Below are positions 12,530-23,447 of a DNA stretch of 64,000 nucleotides, one piece after another (position 1 is the stretch's first letter; every line of letters begins with the position of its first letter). The position numbers were made by a program, and so were the translations under genes. This DNA comes from Eustoma russellianum (lineage: Eukaryota; Streptophyta; Magnoliopsida; Gentianales; Gentianaceae): the NCBI GenBank assembly GCA_036186865.1, contig AP025048.1:26941797-27005796 (forward strand), read 5' to 3'. The notes below the pieces were generated by a model that saw only the letters and a list, made by a program, of their open reading frames with translations, was not told the origin of the DNA and searched no databases.

Positions 12530-13595
12530 CTACTCCTCATCGGAGGAGAAACATAGTCCGGAGAGAGCGGCTTTGAGCTTTGTTTTCAACTTTTGGACTT
12601 GGTCTTTTGCACGTTCAGCTCAGTTTGTAGTGTCTTGACTTCAGTGTCCACTTTTGTTTCTAGCGTTTTTAAGTGGTTCTGGAATGTCGTATAGCCTTTC
12701 TCCAAATCATCTATACGAATAGCCTCTGTGGTCAATTCTTCACCCCATTGACCAAGAGTGCGTTCGATGTCATTAATCTCGGCTTCAACATCGAAATCAT
12801 CCCCGGAGTCACTGTCTTCCTCCATTTGAGCTTTGCCTTTGTCTATTCGGGATGTAGGACTTGGAGGGTTAGGTTGGGGTTCAACGGTTGGCTCAATGGG
12901 GTGTGGTGGTATTTCCGGCTCATTCTCAGCTTCATTTTCCTCCGGGTCTTGAGCACCACCCCGTCGTTGCGCTTTCTTTCTTGACTTAAGAATCTGCTGG
13001 ATGTTAGACTTTGAGTAATAGTCCTTATTTGTGATAGCCTCTTCGTATTCGTCATCCAGTACTAAATTTGCATTTCTCAATAATCTATATATCAGATTAC
13101 TGTAAGGAAGTGCCTTTGACTTCTTGGTAACTGCCTCCAACACATTTTCAAAGAATACTTCTGCAAAGTTTACCTGCTCTCTCATGGCTATGCGGTATGT
13201 GATGTAGAAGTATAGGTTGCTCGGAAGTTTGGCTGATTTTCCATTTACACAGAAGGTGACTATTGCAAGCAAAACTTGGTAAATCAAAGGCATATCGTTT
13301 GAGTTTTTCGTAGGGTGAAAGCCAAGAAAGGTTTTGACTTCATTCTCAGTCACTTGGTATTTGTGAAAGTCCCACTTCCAAGGATGGAAATCCTTGACTC
13401 CCTCATTAGGTGCACCAAGAATATCATTAATTTGTGTGGTGTGAAATGAGACTACTTGACCATCAATAACCGAATTTAGAGAAAATGGATTTCCATTTAG
13501 ATAGTCAATCCAAAGGTTGGCATAAAACATCCGGGTATAACGAGTAGACATTGAACCCATCTCAGAGGAATCCCACAGAAACATCCAGTTTTGAG
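12530..13595 (-). CDS. Captured 'putative plant transposon protein'-like domain with coiled-coil tail, fused to copia RT
   Basis: The minus-strand frame of the reverse transcriptase (from 14367) stops resembling copia right after TASRPDILYAQ near 13595 and continues for about 336 codons to a stop at 12586. The N-terminal half (RMFYANLWIDYL, VVSFHTTQINDILGAP, PLIYQVLLAIV, ALPYSNLIYRLL) has the pattern of the plant domain usually annotated 'putative plant transposon protein' (PF20167-like, from memory). A Pro/Glu-rich linker, an acidic patch and a heptad-like coiled coil follow. A one-base deletion near 12613 seems to cut the tail short: the next frame continues as a coiled coil to ...FSSDEE and TAG at 12530-12532. 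No stop interrupts the first 330 codons, unlike the rest of C. Function unknown. Confidence 0.72.
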
Positions 13596-16040
13596 CATAC
13601 AAAATATCCGGTCTACTAGCGGTTAAATAAAGTAAACTACCAATCATACCCCTATATTTTGTTACCTCAACCGGCTTTCCTTTTTCGTCTTTGTCAAGCT
13701 TTGTACTTGTGCTCATTGGAGTGCTCACACTTCTTCCATCCTCGAATTTGTACTTCTTGAGCAAATCCTTTGTGTACTTTGTTTGAGATATGTATACTCC
13801 ATCTTGAGTTTGCTTGATTTGTAGACCAAGAAAGTAGTTGAGTTCACCCATCATGCTCATTTCAAATTCTCCTTCCATCAATTTTGCAAAATGCTCACAA
13901 AGAGAATCATTAGTAGCACCAAATATGATATCATCCACATAAATTTGAACAAGCAATTGATGGTTTACTTGTTCTTTAATAAAAAGAGTAGTGTCGACTT
14001 TTCCTCTTGAAAACTCATTCTCAAGAAGGAAGTTACTTAATCTATCATACCAAGCCCTAGGAGCTTGTTTAAGTCCATAAAGGGCCTTTTTGAGTCTAAA
14101 GACATGATTTGGATAATCATGATTGTCAAACCCTGGAGGTTGAGCTACATAGACCTCTTCTTGAATTATTCCATTCAAGAATGCGGATTTCACATCCATT
14201 TGATATAGTTTGAAATCCTTATAGCATGAATATGCTAATAACATCCTAATAGCTTCTAACCTAGCCACGGGGGCAAAGGTCTCATCATAGTCTATGCCTT
14301 CCTCTTGCCTATAGCCTTGGGCTACTAACCTAGCTTTGTTTCTAGTGATGTTTCCTTTATCATCCAATTTGTTTCTAAATACCCATTTGGTGCCAATTAC
14401 AGGATGATCACTAGGTTTAGCAACTAATTCCTAAACATCACTTCTTTCAAATTGATTTAATTCTTCTTGCATAGCTAATACCCAATCTTCATCGTTTATT
14501 GCTTCCTTTATATGTTTAGGTTCAACTTTTGAAATGAAGGCATTTTCATTGAATTTTATCCTTGGCATTACGCCTTGGCTAGTTTCATCTAGTATCAACT
14601 CTTTAGGGTGATCTTTCCTATATTTATATGAATCCGGTAAATTTGAGGTATCCTCTCCTACTTCTTCGTCTTCCACCTTAGGTTCAATAGGATCAATCCT
14701 AAGGTCAATAACGATATTGCCATTTGGATTCTCAAATTTCTCTATATGACTTACTTCGATTATTTCTTCATCATCATCATCTTCATCAATGTTTGATTTA
14801 TCCTCAGTGAGTTCATTAAACTTGACATGGATTGATTCTTCAACTTTCATGCTTCTTTTATTATATACTCTAAATGCCTTGCTATTTTGAGCATAACCCA
14901 TAAAGATTCCTTTGTCCGCTTTGAAGTCGAGTTTATCCAAGTTGTCTTTGGTGTTAAGTATAAAACACTTACAACCAAATACCTTGAAATAACCAATATT
15001 TGGTACTCTACCTTTCCAAAGCTCATAAGGAGTCTTTTTGAGAAATGGTCTCAAATAAACTCTATTGATCACATGACAAGCGGTATTTACCGCTTCGGCC
15101 CAAAAATATTTGGGTAGCTCAAATTCATTTAGCATGGCTCTACTCATTTCTTGAAGTGTTCTATTTTTCCTTTCCGCAACACCATTTTGTTGAGGAGTTC
15201 TTGGAGCTGAAAAATTGTGTCCATACCCTTTGGATACACAAAATTCTTGAAATTATCCATCAAACTCACCACCTCTATCACTTCTAATTTCCTTAATTGT
15301 GTCTTCTCTTTGATTTTCTAATCTCTTACAAAGCTTTATAAATTCTTGACATGCATCATTCTTTTTAGCTAAGAACATTACCCAAGTGTACCTAGAGTAG
15401 TCATCTACCACCACAAAGGTGTAATGTTTTCCACTTAGACTTGCTGTACCAATATCCCCATACAAATCCATATGAAGCAATTGTAGAGGTTTGGTGGTGG
15501 AGATTTCACTTTTGGGCTTGAAACTTGTTTTAACAAGTTTTGCCTTTTGACAAGTGTCACATAAGCCATGGTTTTCGAAATTTAATTTTGGAAGACCTTG
15601 GACTTTTTCATTTTTGCAAATCTCTTTGAAATTCTTAAAACTAATGTGTCCAAGTCGTCTATGCCATAGTTGAGTCAAATCATTTTTGGCAACTAGGCAA
15701 GAAACATTTTGTGATATCAAATCATGTGTGCTAAGTTTGTAAACATCATTTTTACGAATAGCTTCAAAAATAATCTTATCGTTCTTTTTCACAACACATT
15801 TTCTTTTCACAAACTAATTTGAAAATTAGCATCACATAGTTGGCTAACACTTATCAAATTATACTTAAGCCCTTCTACATATAGTAAATTATTAATAGTA
15901 AAGGAAGAATTACCAATTTCTCCATGTCCAAGGATTTTGGCTCTCCCATTGCCAAAATGCACCGTTCCACCATCTTGGAGCTTGAGCTTGGTGAACAACG
16001 TCTTGTCTCCGGTCATGTGAGTTGAACATCCGCTGTCCAT
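12586..16040 (-). pseudogene. pol: Element C pol (protease, integrase, RT; no RNase H; fused C-terminus)
   Basis: The protease motif MDSGCSTHMTGD opens the 15807-16040 frame. A frameshift near 15808 leads into GAG-pre-integrase/integrase (LWHRRLGHISFKNF, HMDLYGDIG, VVDDYSRYTW, SDRGGEF). TAA interrupts at 15253-15255. The integrase C-terminal part runs 14431-15147 (FWAEAVNTACHVINRVY, FKVFGCKCF) to a TAG at 14431-14433, where a tryptophan (SDVWEL) is expected. From 14367 the RT is open with KARLVAQGY, YQMDVKSAFLNG, YVDDIIFGA and LNYFLGLQIKQT. RNase H motifs (TDADYGG, TEAEY) are absent: after SRPDI the frame enters the captured domain. All from 15810 to 12586 is one frame apart from the two stops. 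Confidence 0.9.
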
Positions 16041-16071
16041 AAGCCATTTGGTTCCTTCTTCTTTGGCTACT

Positions 16072-17828
16072 CTATTTATCTTGAGAGCCTACAAAACCAA
16101 AAGATGTATGCATTGGTACCCTTTGATGATTGGGTCCTTTAGGGTTAATTTTTCGACCCTTAGGCTTCCAAACATATGTTCTTTCAAATCGAGCTCTACA
16201 TGCTTTCTTTACATGTCCTAGTTTGTTGCAATAAAAACAAGTGGGTACATGTTTTGGTTTAGAAGATGATGAACTTTGTTGTGTTTTTCTATTGTTTGCC
16301 TTTTTCTTTAAAGACTTAGGTTTAATAGAAGAAGATGATGAGTTAAATCCTAAACCGGACTTATCATTTCCAATTCTTTGATTTCCAAGAAGTATGTCTA
16401 AGTTGTTTTTGCCATTTGTTAATCTTTGTAAGTCTAACTTTAGTTTCTCACATTCTTTTCTAATTTCTTCATTTTCAAGAGCTACAGTTTTATGCATGGT
16501 AAGTATGATATCATGCTCTTGAAGCATCAAAATATTTTTGTCATGCAAGCTCTTATTTTCTAAAATGCATTTCTTGAATTCTTTCTTTAAATGCTTATAT
16601 TTTAAATTTAATTTCTCAAAGTCATCTTGCAAATCTCCTATTTCATCATGCAAATTTGAAGGGTTAGAATTTACCTCAAGGTCATCTTCAATCGCCATAA
16701 GACAAGTATGTTGAACCTTTGGATTGTCAACCATTGCCACAAGTCCAACACCTTGATCTTCACTCTCTTCTCCTTCCGATTCCGAAAGGAGATCATCTCA
16801 CGTGGTACCTCCGCATTGAGGGCTTTCTTCTTTTGAGGAAAGACCTTCTTCTCTTGCTTTTGCGGCTCTTTTACGTGGCAATCGGCAATGAAGTGACCGG
16901 GTCGACCACATCTATAGCAATTTTCACTTGCTTCCTTTTCTTTAGATGGTTTCTTGAAAAAATTTCTTGCTTGAGCTTTGTTTCTAGTTGCCATTCTTCT
17001 AAATTTTCTTACTAGAAGGGCAACTTCCTCATCCGATTCATCGGACTCTACCACCAACCCTTTGTGTGATGTTTGTGTAGGCTTGTTGGGATTCATCCTA
17101 TTTTGTTCATCAATAAGAATTTCATGAGTAAGAAGATTACCGGATAGCTCATCAAGAGTAAGAGTCTTGAGATTCTTTGATTCGGTGATGGCGGTGATTT
17201 TGGGTGTTCATTCTCTTGGCAAGGAGTTAAGGAGTTTTGAGACAAGGTCTTCATTTGAGATTTTCTTGTCAACCATGGAGAGTTGATTCACTATTCGTGT
17301 AAATCGATCGATTGTCTCCTCAATCTTCTCACCGCTCTTCATTCCGAACATCTCATACTCCTTCATGAGCATGAGTCTTTTTGCCATTCTTACTTGCTCA
17401 GTTCCTTCATGTATCATTTCAAGCCTTTTCCATGCCTCATGGGTTGTTTCAAGACCTTGGAGTCTAATGAGCTCAGTGGTGGTAAGAGCACTTGAGAGAA
17501 TGTCAAAAGCTTTGCCATTGATGGCGAACTTTATTTTCTCTTCGTCGGTGTAGTCATCCTCATCTTTAAACATTGATTCTCCTTTTGAGTTGGTAATCAT
17601 AGGAACTTCAATTCCTTTGAAAACAACTCTCCATATATCAAATCCACAGCCTTTCAAATGATTGATCATTCGAAATTTCCATAAAGAATAGTTTTGGGCA
17701 TCAAACATAGGAGCTTTAGTGTTTGATCCGGAAAATAGTGCAGTAGGCTTAGGAGATGAAGAGGTTGAGGTTGAGGTTGTCATTTCCATGATCTTTAACC
17801 TTGCTACTTGCAAAGATTGGCCAAGCAA
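16072..17828 (-). pseudogene. gag: Element C gag (broken)
   Basis: The first segment (17208-17828) is a UBN2-type gag domain (FDAQNYSLWKFRMINHL) ending at TGA 17208-17210, where a Trp codon is expected after SLPRE. The second (16671-17096) carries a CCHC knuckle CYRCGRPGHFIADC (16878-16919). It shifts frame near 16797 into 16072-16740, which has a coiled-coil stretch and a second knuckle CFYCNKLGHVKKAC (16198-16239), then a stop at 16072 and another frame change before the protease. Upstream ATG 17828 and an internal ATG near 17790 (MEMTTSTSTSS) are both possible starts; the internal one resembles a typical gag start. Confidence 0.88.
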
Positions 17829-17838
17829 TCAAGGTTAG

Positions 17839-17850
17839 GCTCTGATACCA
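17839..17850 (-). other. Primer-binding site of element C
   Basis: Minus strand TGGTATCAGAGC, a perfect match to the plant tRNA-iMet 3' end, two bases inside the 5' LTR that begins at 17853. Confidence 0.95.
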
Positions 17851-17852
17851 AT

Positions 17853-19212
17853 TGTTAGGTCCGAAATACACTCTAGGAGGGGGGGAGTGAATAGAGTGTT
17901 TGGCTCTTTTGTGGATTTTTCTTGTTTTTCTCAACTCAAAAAGGATATTCAAAATCAGAGCAAGAATTGGAGATGAGAGATATTGAAAGAGTACACCGGA
18001 TATAGAGTGGTTCGAATCGTAAATGATTCTACTCCACTACCACTTTGTTTCCAAAGTGGATTTTCAACAACTACTCTTCTTATTATGAACAATAAGAACA
18101 ACCACAACAACACTTACACTAACAATTTAGTGTAAGCAACAACAACAGCAACTTCTTGCACAAAACACTTGTGCAACTACAGCAACTACAGCTCTTAGCA
18201 AGAACAACTTCTTGCTTCCTCACAACTTCAACAAAAGTTCCCTCAAGAACTTCTCACAGTGGGTTGAAGAGATATAGTAAGATTCACACTTTCTCACAAG
18301 TCTAAGCACAAGCTAAAGATCAAATAATTATGGTTCCTCTTGTGCTTGACTCTCTTTCTCTCAATATACAACAATGAAGATCAAAGAAAACTAGACAAGC
18401 TTTAAACAAGTTTACAAGTATGAGAGAAATATACAACAATGGTAAATGAAGCTAGATGATGTTGAAAGTGTGTAATTGCTTCATCCAAGCCTCCTCTATT
18501 TATAGATGAAGTTCACCACGTTTTTGAGGATCTCCACTAAGTCTTCATCTTCAAAAATGTCAAGACAATGCCCAAATAGTCTCTAGCCACCCTATGGAGT
18601 GATTTGATCTTGGATAGCCACCCTAGAGAATCTTAGACATGTATACAATAGTCAAGGAAGCATGTAATAAGTTGAGTTAAAGTCCACAAGAAGTTTGAAG
18701 AAGATTGGAAAGAGAAAACCTTAAAAGGCAACCTTGGATTTTATTCTAACGTTCAGAAAATTTGAATTCTGGAGGACATCGATCGATCAAAGTCCCTGAA
18801 AGGAGAGATCGATGTCCTCAGAAGATATTCAAAATCTTACACTGCCTGACATCGATCGATCAATGTCAAGGGCTGAAGTGACATCGATCGATCGATGTCA
18901 CCTGGTTTAGAGATCGAATTATTCAGTTCAACATCGATCGATCGAAGTCAGGGGATGAAGTGACTTCGATCGATCGATGTCCTTGTGGTTGAGGGTTCGA
19001 TGTTCTCAGACAGACATCGATCGATCGATGTCAGGGGCTAAAGTACATCGATTGATCGATGTCCCCAGCTTGAGAGATCAATGTCAACCAGTGGCTTCCA
19101 ATCTCAACCATCTTTGGACATAATGTGTTTTGCCCATCTTGCATCGAATATCAAACATAATTTTAACTCATCCAAAACATCTTTTCATCATCAAAACTTT
19201 TACAACTTAACA
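17853..19212 (-). repeat. Element C 5' LTR (1.36 kb)
   Basis: Partner of 10313-11661, with small indels and scattered substitutions. It contains the GACATCGATCGATCGATGTC array at 18775-19087, near the U3 start in element orientation. Confidence 0.95.
18775..19087. repeat. Array of ATCGATCG palindromes in the C 5' LTR
   Basis: Same arrangement as 11223-11536. Some units are closer to the perfect palindrome here, for example near 19011-19031, and others differ, so the two arrays drift independently. Confidence 0.9.
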
Positions 19213-20284
19213 TTTTGTTTATTTTCTTTCTTATAGACAGACGATTAACAATATAGCATGCACAATTTACGGCTTCCGCCTACAGAAATCTAGGCAATTT
19301 ATTTTCGCATAGCATAGTCCTAGCGATTTCTTGTAATGTACGATTCTTTCTTTCTACTACTCCATTTAATTGTGGAGTTTTAGGTGGCGAAAACTCATGC
19401 TTAATTCCCTTTTCTTCGCAAAATGAAATCATCTCTTTGTTTTTAAACTCACCGCCTCTATCGCTTCTTATCTTTTTCACATTTACACCGTATTGATTTT
19501 CAAGTTGTTTAATTAATTTTGTAATCTCAACGGCGCTGTCATCCTTATGTGCAAGAAACAAAGTCCAAGTATAACGAGAAAAATCATCAACAATCACGCA
19601 TGCATAGTAGCGCCCACCAAGGCTTGTAGTGCGTCTAGGACCAAACAAATCAATATGCAATAGTTCTAAGACTCTAGTCGTGCTTAATTCATTTTTAGGC
19701 TTAAGTGACTCACGTGTTTGTTTGCCTTTTATGCAAGATTCACATAACTGAAAGTTGTCTAAATCAAGCGTAGGCAATCCTCGTACTAGGTTCTTTCGTT
19801 GAAGTTTTTCTAGTGTGGAAATGCCAATGTGTCCTAAACGTCTATGCCATAAATTCACATTGGGTTCATTTGACATAAAGCACTTAACTTTAGCGTCTAC
19901 CACATCATCCATAGAAAGCGTAAAAATATTACCTTCTCGTTTTCCTTTTAAAACGATTTCTCCATTTTTATTTATTATATTGCAATAAGGGTGAGTAAAA
20001 CACACATTAAAACCATTGTCAACAAATTGAGAAATGCTAAGAAGATTGTAGGATAAGGTGCTTACCAAAAATACGTTGGAGATTTGGAGAGTGCTTGGAT
20101 TTCTAATCGTACCTTTTCCGATGATCTTGCCTTTGTTGTTGTCGTCTCCAAAGGCCACGGATCCGCTTTTTGTGACCTTCTTTAGTTTGGTGAACAGGCT
20201 CGGGTCACCCGTCATGTGTCTCAAGCATCCACTGTCAAGGAACCACTTAATAGTTGTATCTTTCGATGTGTGGGCTCTCTGCAA
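19213..20284 (-). pseudogene. pol: Element D pol, proximal part (protease and integrase)
   Basis: Open from 20284 to 19280: protease motif WFLDSGCLRHMTGD, zinc-binding LWHRRLGHIG with the CESC pair, and the integrase core HIDLFGP, VDDFSRYTW, SDRGGEF, VERKNR. It stops at TAG 19280-19282, where family members have a Trp (RFLWAEA). The coding sequence continues past this stop to 19213 and resumes left of C at 10312. The protease region reads LRHM where E has SRHM. Confidence 0.92.
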
Positions 20285-20339
20285 TGTGCAAAGATGATTT
20301 AGGTACCCTTTTAACTTTGGGTCCTTTCGAGTTAGTTAA

Positions 20340-22260
20340 TCACCTTTTGGTAAAAGTACCTTTCGGTACCCATACTTGGGTGATCCTTCTCGGTCTATCA
20401 AATGGCAAGAATGTAGATGAAGGTGCGATATAGTAGACGTGTGGTGCATGCACTTTGGGCCTTTGCCCAAGGACTACTTTATACTCATTGAATGGAGGAC
20501 GTTTTCGATATGTCCTTGTGTGTGTGTGCGTAGTGCGTGGATGATATGAATTTCGTTTATGCATTGCTCTTTTCTTTTCATATCTATATGGTACAAAGTT
20601 GTATTTCACATGATATGAATCGTGAGTGGGGCGTGATAAGGGACGGGGCGGCTTTTGCGTCATCTTAGACGCCACTTGAGGCTTTGGGGTGTCTACTTTC
20701 TAAGACACAACAAACTTGGTTGGTTTGGTTGATACTTCTGTAGTATCAACGTATCCCAAACCGGTTTTGTCACTGTCTTGCTTTTGAGATAAGATAATAC
20801 GATGCAGCATGTTAGATCCCGTATCAAACTGTTTCATCATTTTTTCTAGATCTATATTCCTTGATTTCAAATTTGAAATCTCGGATTTCATTTCATTATT
20901 TTGAGTGGTCAATGATGAAATCTCTGTCTTTAATGAGTACTGAAACATGATGACTCTTTTTTTGAATCGCTTAATTGAGCGACGAGATTCTCGTTAGAAG
21001 ATTCTAACAGTTTCTTGTCTTCAAATAATAACTTATTTTCTTTAGCGAGAGTCTTAGTGAATTTGTGCAATTCTAAATACTGACTGAAAAGATCATCATA
21101 AGAAGGTTCAGAGTCAGAGTCAGAATCAGATGATACCTCATTAGATGCTTTAGATGCAAAGCATACTTGTGCAGTCTCCTCTTCGGTCTCAGTTTCAGAA
21201 TCCGATGAATCACTCCAGGTGGAGGCCTTTAGAGCACGTTTCCTTTGCTTGGGTTCTGAGACGGGTCTATTTTTGTTCCGCTCCTTGTCAGGGTATTTAG
21301 TTGTTTGTTTTTCTTTATTGGGGCAGTCATATGATAAGTGTCCGAGTTTGCCACATTCATAAAATTTAACGTCTTTATCATTTGACTTGTTCTTGTTTCT
21401 CTTAGTTATAGTACCCTTATTTTTATTTCTAAATGACCTTCTCATAAATTTTCTCAATCCTTTTGCCAATAGAATTAAGTCATCGTTATCCGATTCGGAA
21501 TCACTATCATCTATGTGATCGGAGGGAGGGGAGACGTATTTATTTGATTTAAAAGCAATAGCTTTACCTTGTTTAGATGATTCTGATTTCCGTATGGTGA
21601 GTTTATTCTCATAAACTTTAAGTGATCCGATTAATTCTTCCATCTTTATTGACTTAGTTTCCTTGCTTTCTTCTATTGCGGTCACTTTAGGGTCCCATTC
21701 GGAAGGAAGGCTTCGTAAGACTTTCTGTACCTTTTCATGCGTGGTAAAAGCTTTACCAAGAGACTCAAGAGAATTATAGACGCTAGTTAAAAAAGATCCA
21801 TATCAACAATAGTCTCATTAGGCAATAATTTGAATGACTCAAGTGTGGACATAAGCATGTTAATTTTTGACTCTTTTACTTGATTCGTGCCTTCATGTTT
21901 CATTTCTAGTATCCTCCACATTTCTTGTGCACTCGAACAGTTTGAGACATAACTAGACTCACTCTTACTTAATCCGTTTAAGAGTAATTGCATAGCCCTA
22001 GCATTCATACTAAGTTTCTTTTTATCATCACTCGTATATTCTTGTCTAGATTTAACGACTTCTAATGTGACTCCGTCTACAGTAGATAACTTAGATGGGA
22101 CATAAGGACCATCTTCAATAATTGACCAAAGATCTATATCTATATCCATAAGAAAAAGCTTCATTCTAAGTTTCCACTGAATAAACGACTCACCGTCAAA
22201 GAGTGGAGGCCTCTGGCTCGACATACCTTCTTGCTCGGTTTTGAAATTTGTGGTTGCCAT
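20340..22260 (-). pseudogene. gag: Element D gag (broken)
   Basis: The UBN2-type gag domain is intact over 21787-22260, until a one-base deletion gives ...DMDLF-stop. The next frame (about 21780 to 20930) covers the rest of the capsid and the zinc knuckle; here the first Cys is replaced by Phe (FYECGKLGHLSYDC), so zinc binding is probably lost. Another frameshift near 20945 leads to 20700-20948, which ends at TAG 20700-20702 (Lys codon in A and E). The same frame then continues 20675-20340 to the usual TFTKR and TGA. Confidence 0.9.
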
Positions 22261-22300
22261 CTCACTGAATCGTTGGATTCCTTGAAGTGAGTGTTCCTGC

Positions 22301-22312
22301 GCTCTGATACCA
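22301..22312 (-). other. Primer-binding site of element D
   Basis: Minus strand TGGTATCAGAGC, perfect, two bases from the LTR start at 22315. Confidence 0.93.
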
Positions 22313-22314
22313 CT

Positions 22315-23447
22315 TGTAGGATCTGCAAGGCACCACTAGAAGGGGGGGGGGTTGAATAGTTGGTGCAGAAAATGTGGTTTTTAAAATTTGTTTAAAACTA
22401 AACAACTCAACTTCTGGACCAGTTTTAAAACGTTTTTAAAACCAGGTTATAGGTCTCCAAAAATTCTGAAATTTTGAGAGACCTTAGCCTCAGATGTTAT
22501 GAGGGTCTCCTAAAAATTTAAAATTAAAATTCAACCTTTAACCCCTTCAAAAACCGTTGACGATCAGATTGCGCGAATCTGCCAGAAACGGTAGACGGTT
22601 TTGAAAAATTAATTTCTATTTGTGTGTAAGTCCAAATGCTCTGAAACTTCAACCACTAACTTCTTATATTATATTTAAGTGGGTTAAAACAGTTTTGCAA
22701 AATTCTTTTGGAAAGTAGGTCAACTACAGTCAAAGTCTCAACCTTTGCAAGTCTGAAAATCAGACTGCACTAGTCTCAAAAATTTTGATGTTTGATCGAC
22801 TTATACTTATCCAAAAGGGTTGAAACTTGTGCCAAATTAACCCTAGAACATGTAGATATGTTTCTGGAAATTTTAGTGATTTTTGAAAGTCGTTTACTAT
22901 TTTTAAGAATGCGAACAAAAAGAGTAAACTGTGCAGTAACTGAAAGTAAATGCTGAAAGTAAATGACACCAAGAATTTTATACTGGTTCGGTTATAAACA
23001 ACCTACTCCAGTCTTCAAGGAACACCTTCCTTAGTTCACACTAATCACACACACGCAATACACCTTAACACAGGGTTGATGGAGTTACACACCAACTCCA
23101 ACCCTTTACAAACCTTGTACGACGAATACCATTCGCACGAACACCACCACCTCGCAAGAATGAAGATTGATCACACCTTGATCAATCTTTTACAAAGATA
23201 TGGAATATGTGGTGGTCTATATCAAGCCTATTCAAGATTGAAAGATATGAATACAATAGGCTTACAAGAAGAAAGAAAGAAAGAGAGTGTAGAAGAAGAG
23301 GCTTAAGCGTTTTTGATCACTTGTTTTGCAATGCTTGTGCTTGTCTTGTTTTTGCTCCTCTTCTTTCATTTTTAATGACATATGGCCGTCCCCCTTGGTG
23401 TAGTCCCCTTTTTGAAAATTATCTTCTAAGTCCTTGGGAGAACGTTA
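22315..23447 (-). repeat. Element D 5' LTR, truncated fragment
   Basis: Matches the first roughly 1.1 kb of the element A LTR (3751 to about 4890), starting TGTAGGATCTGCAAGGC. Similarity stops at 23447, where element B begins. The expected remainder (counterpart of about 4890-6810) is not found to the right of B. Confidence 0.9.

Larger units (their letters stand above)
10313..19212 (-). mobile_element. Element C: chimeric Ty1/copia element, complete, with TTTTG target duplication
   Basis: 8,900 bp, minus strand, inserted in the integrase gene of D. Left LTR 10313-11661 and right LTR 17853-19212 (TGTTAGG...TTAACA) are similar with scattered differences by eye. The 5 bp duplication TTTTG flanks it exactly (10308-10312 and 19213-19217). 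PBS and PPT are both present. Gag and pol carry stops and frameshifts. The pol gene lacks RNase H and ends in a foreign domain (see 12530-13595). Matching ends and duplication show that this copy moved as a unit, so the chimera probably predates insertion and was mobilised in trans. Confidence 0.95.
6811..23447 (-). mobile_element. Element D: older Ty1/copia element (family 1), interrupted by C and truncated by A and B
   Basis: Minus-strand family-1 copia. Its parts are a 3' LTR fragment (6811-8066), PPT region, pol (8300-10312), element C (10313-19212), the rest of pol (19213-20284), gag (20340-22260), PBS and a 5' LTR fragment (22315-23447). Reading across C is continuous apart from a TTTTG duplication (10308-10312 and 19213-19217), which shows that C inserted here. 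Gag and pol carry several frameshifts and stops, more than A or E, consistent with greater age. Confidence 0.92.

Noticed and set aside
12530..13595. Foreign tail of element C as an envelope-like gene, as reported for some SIRE-type copia elements
   Set aside because: No signal peptide or membrane segment, it is fused in frame to the RT with no splice signal noticed, and its pattern fits the plant transposon-protein domain better.
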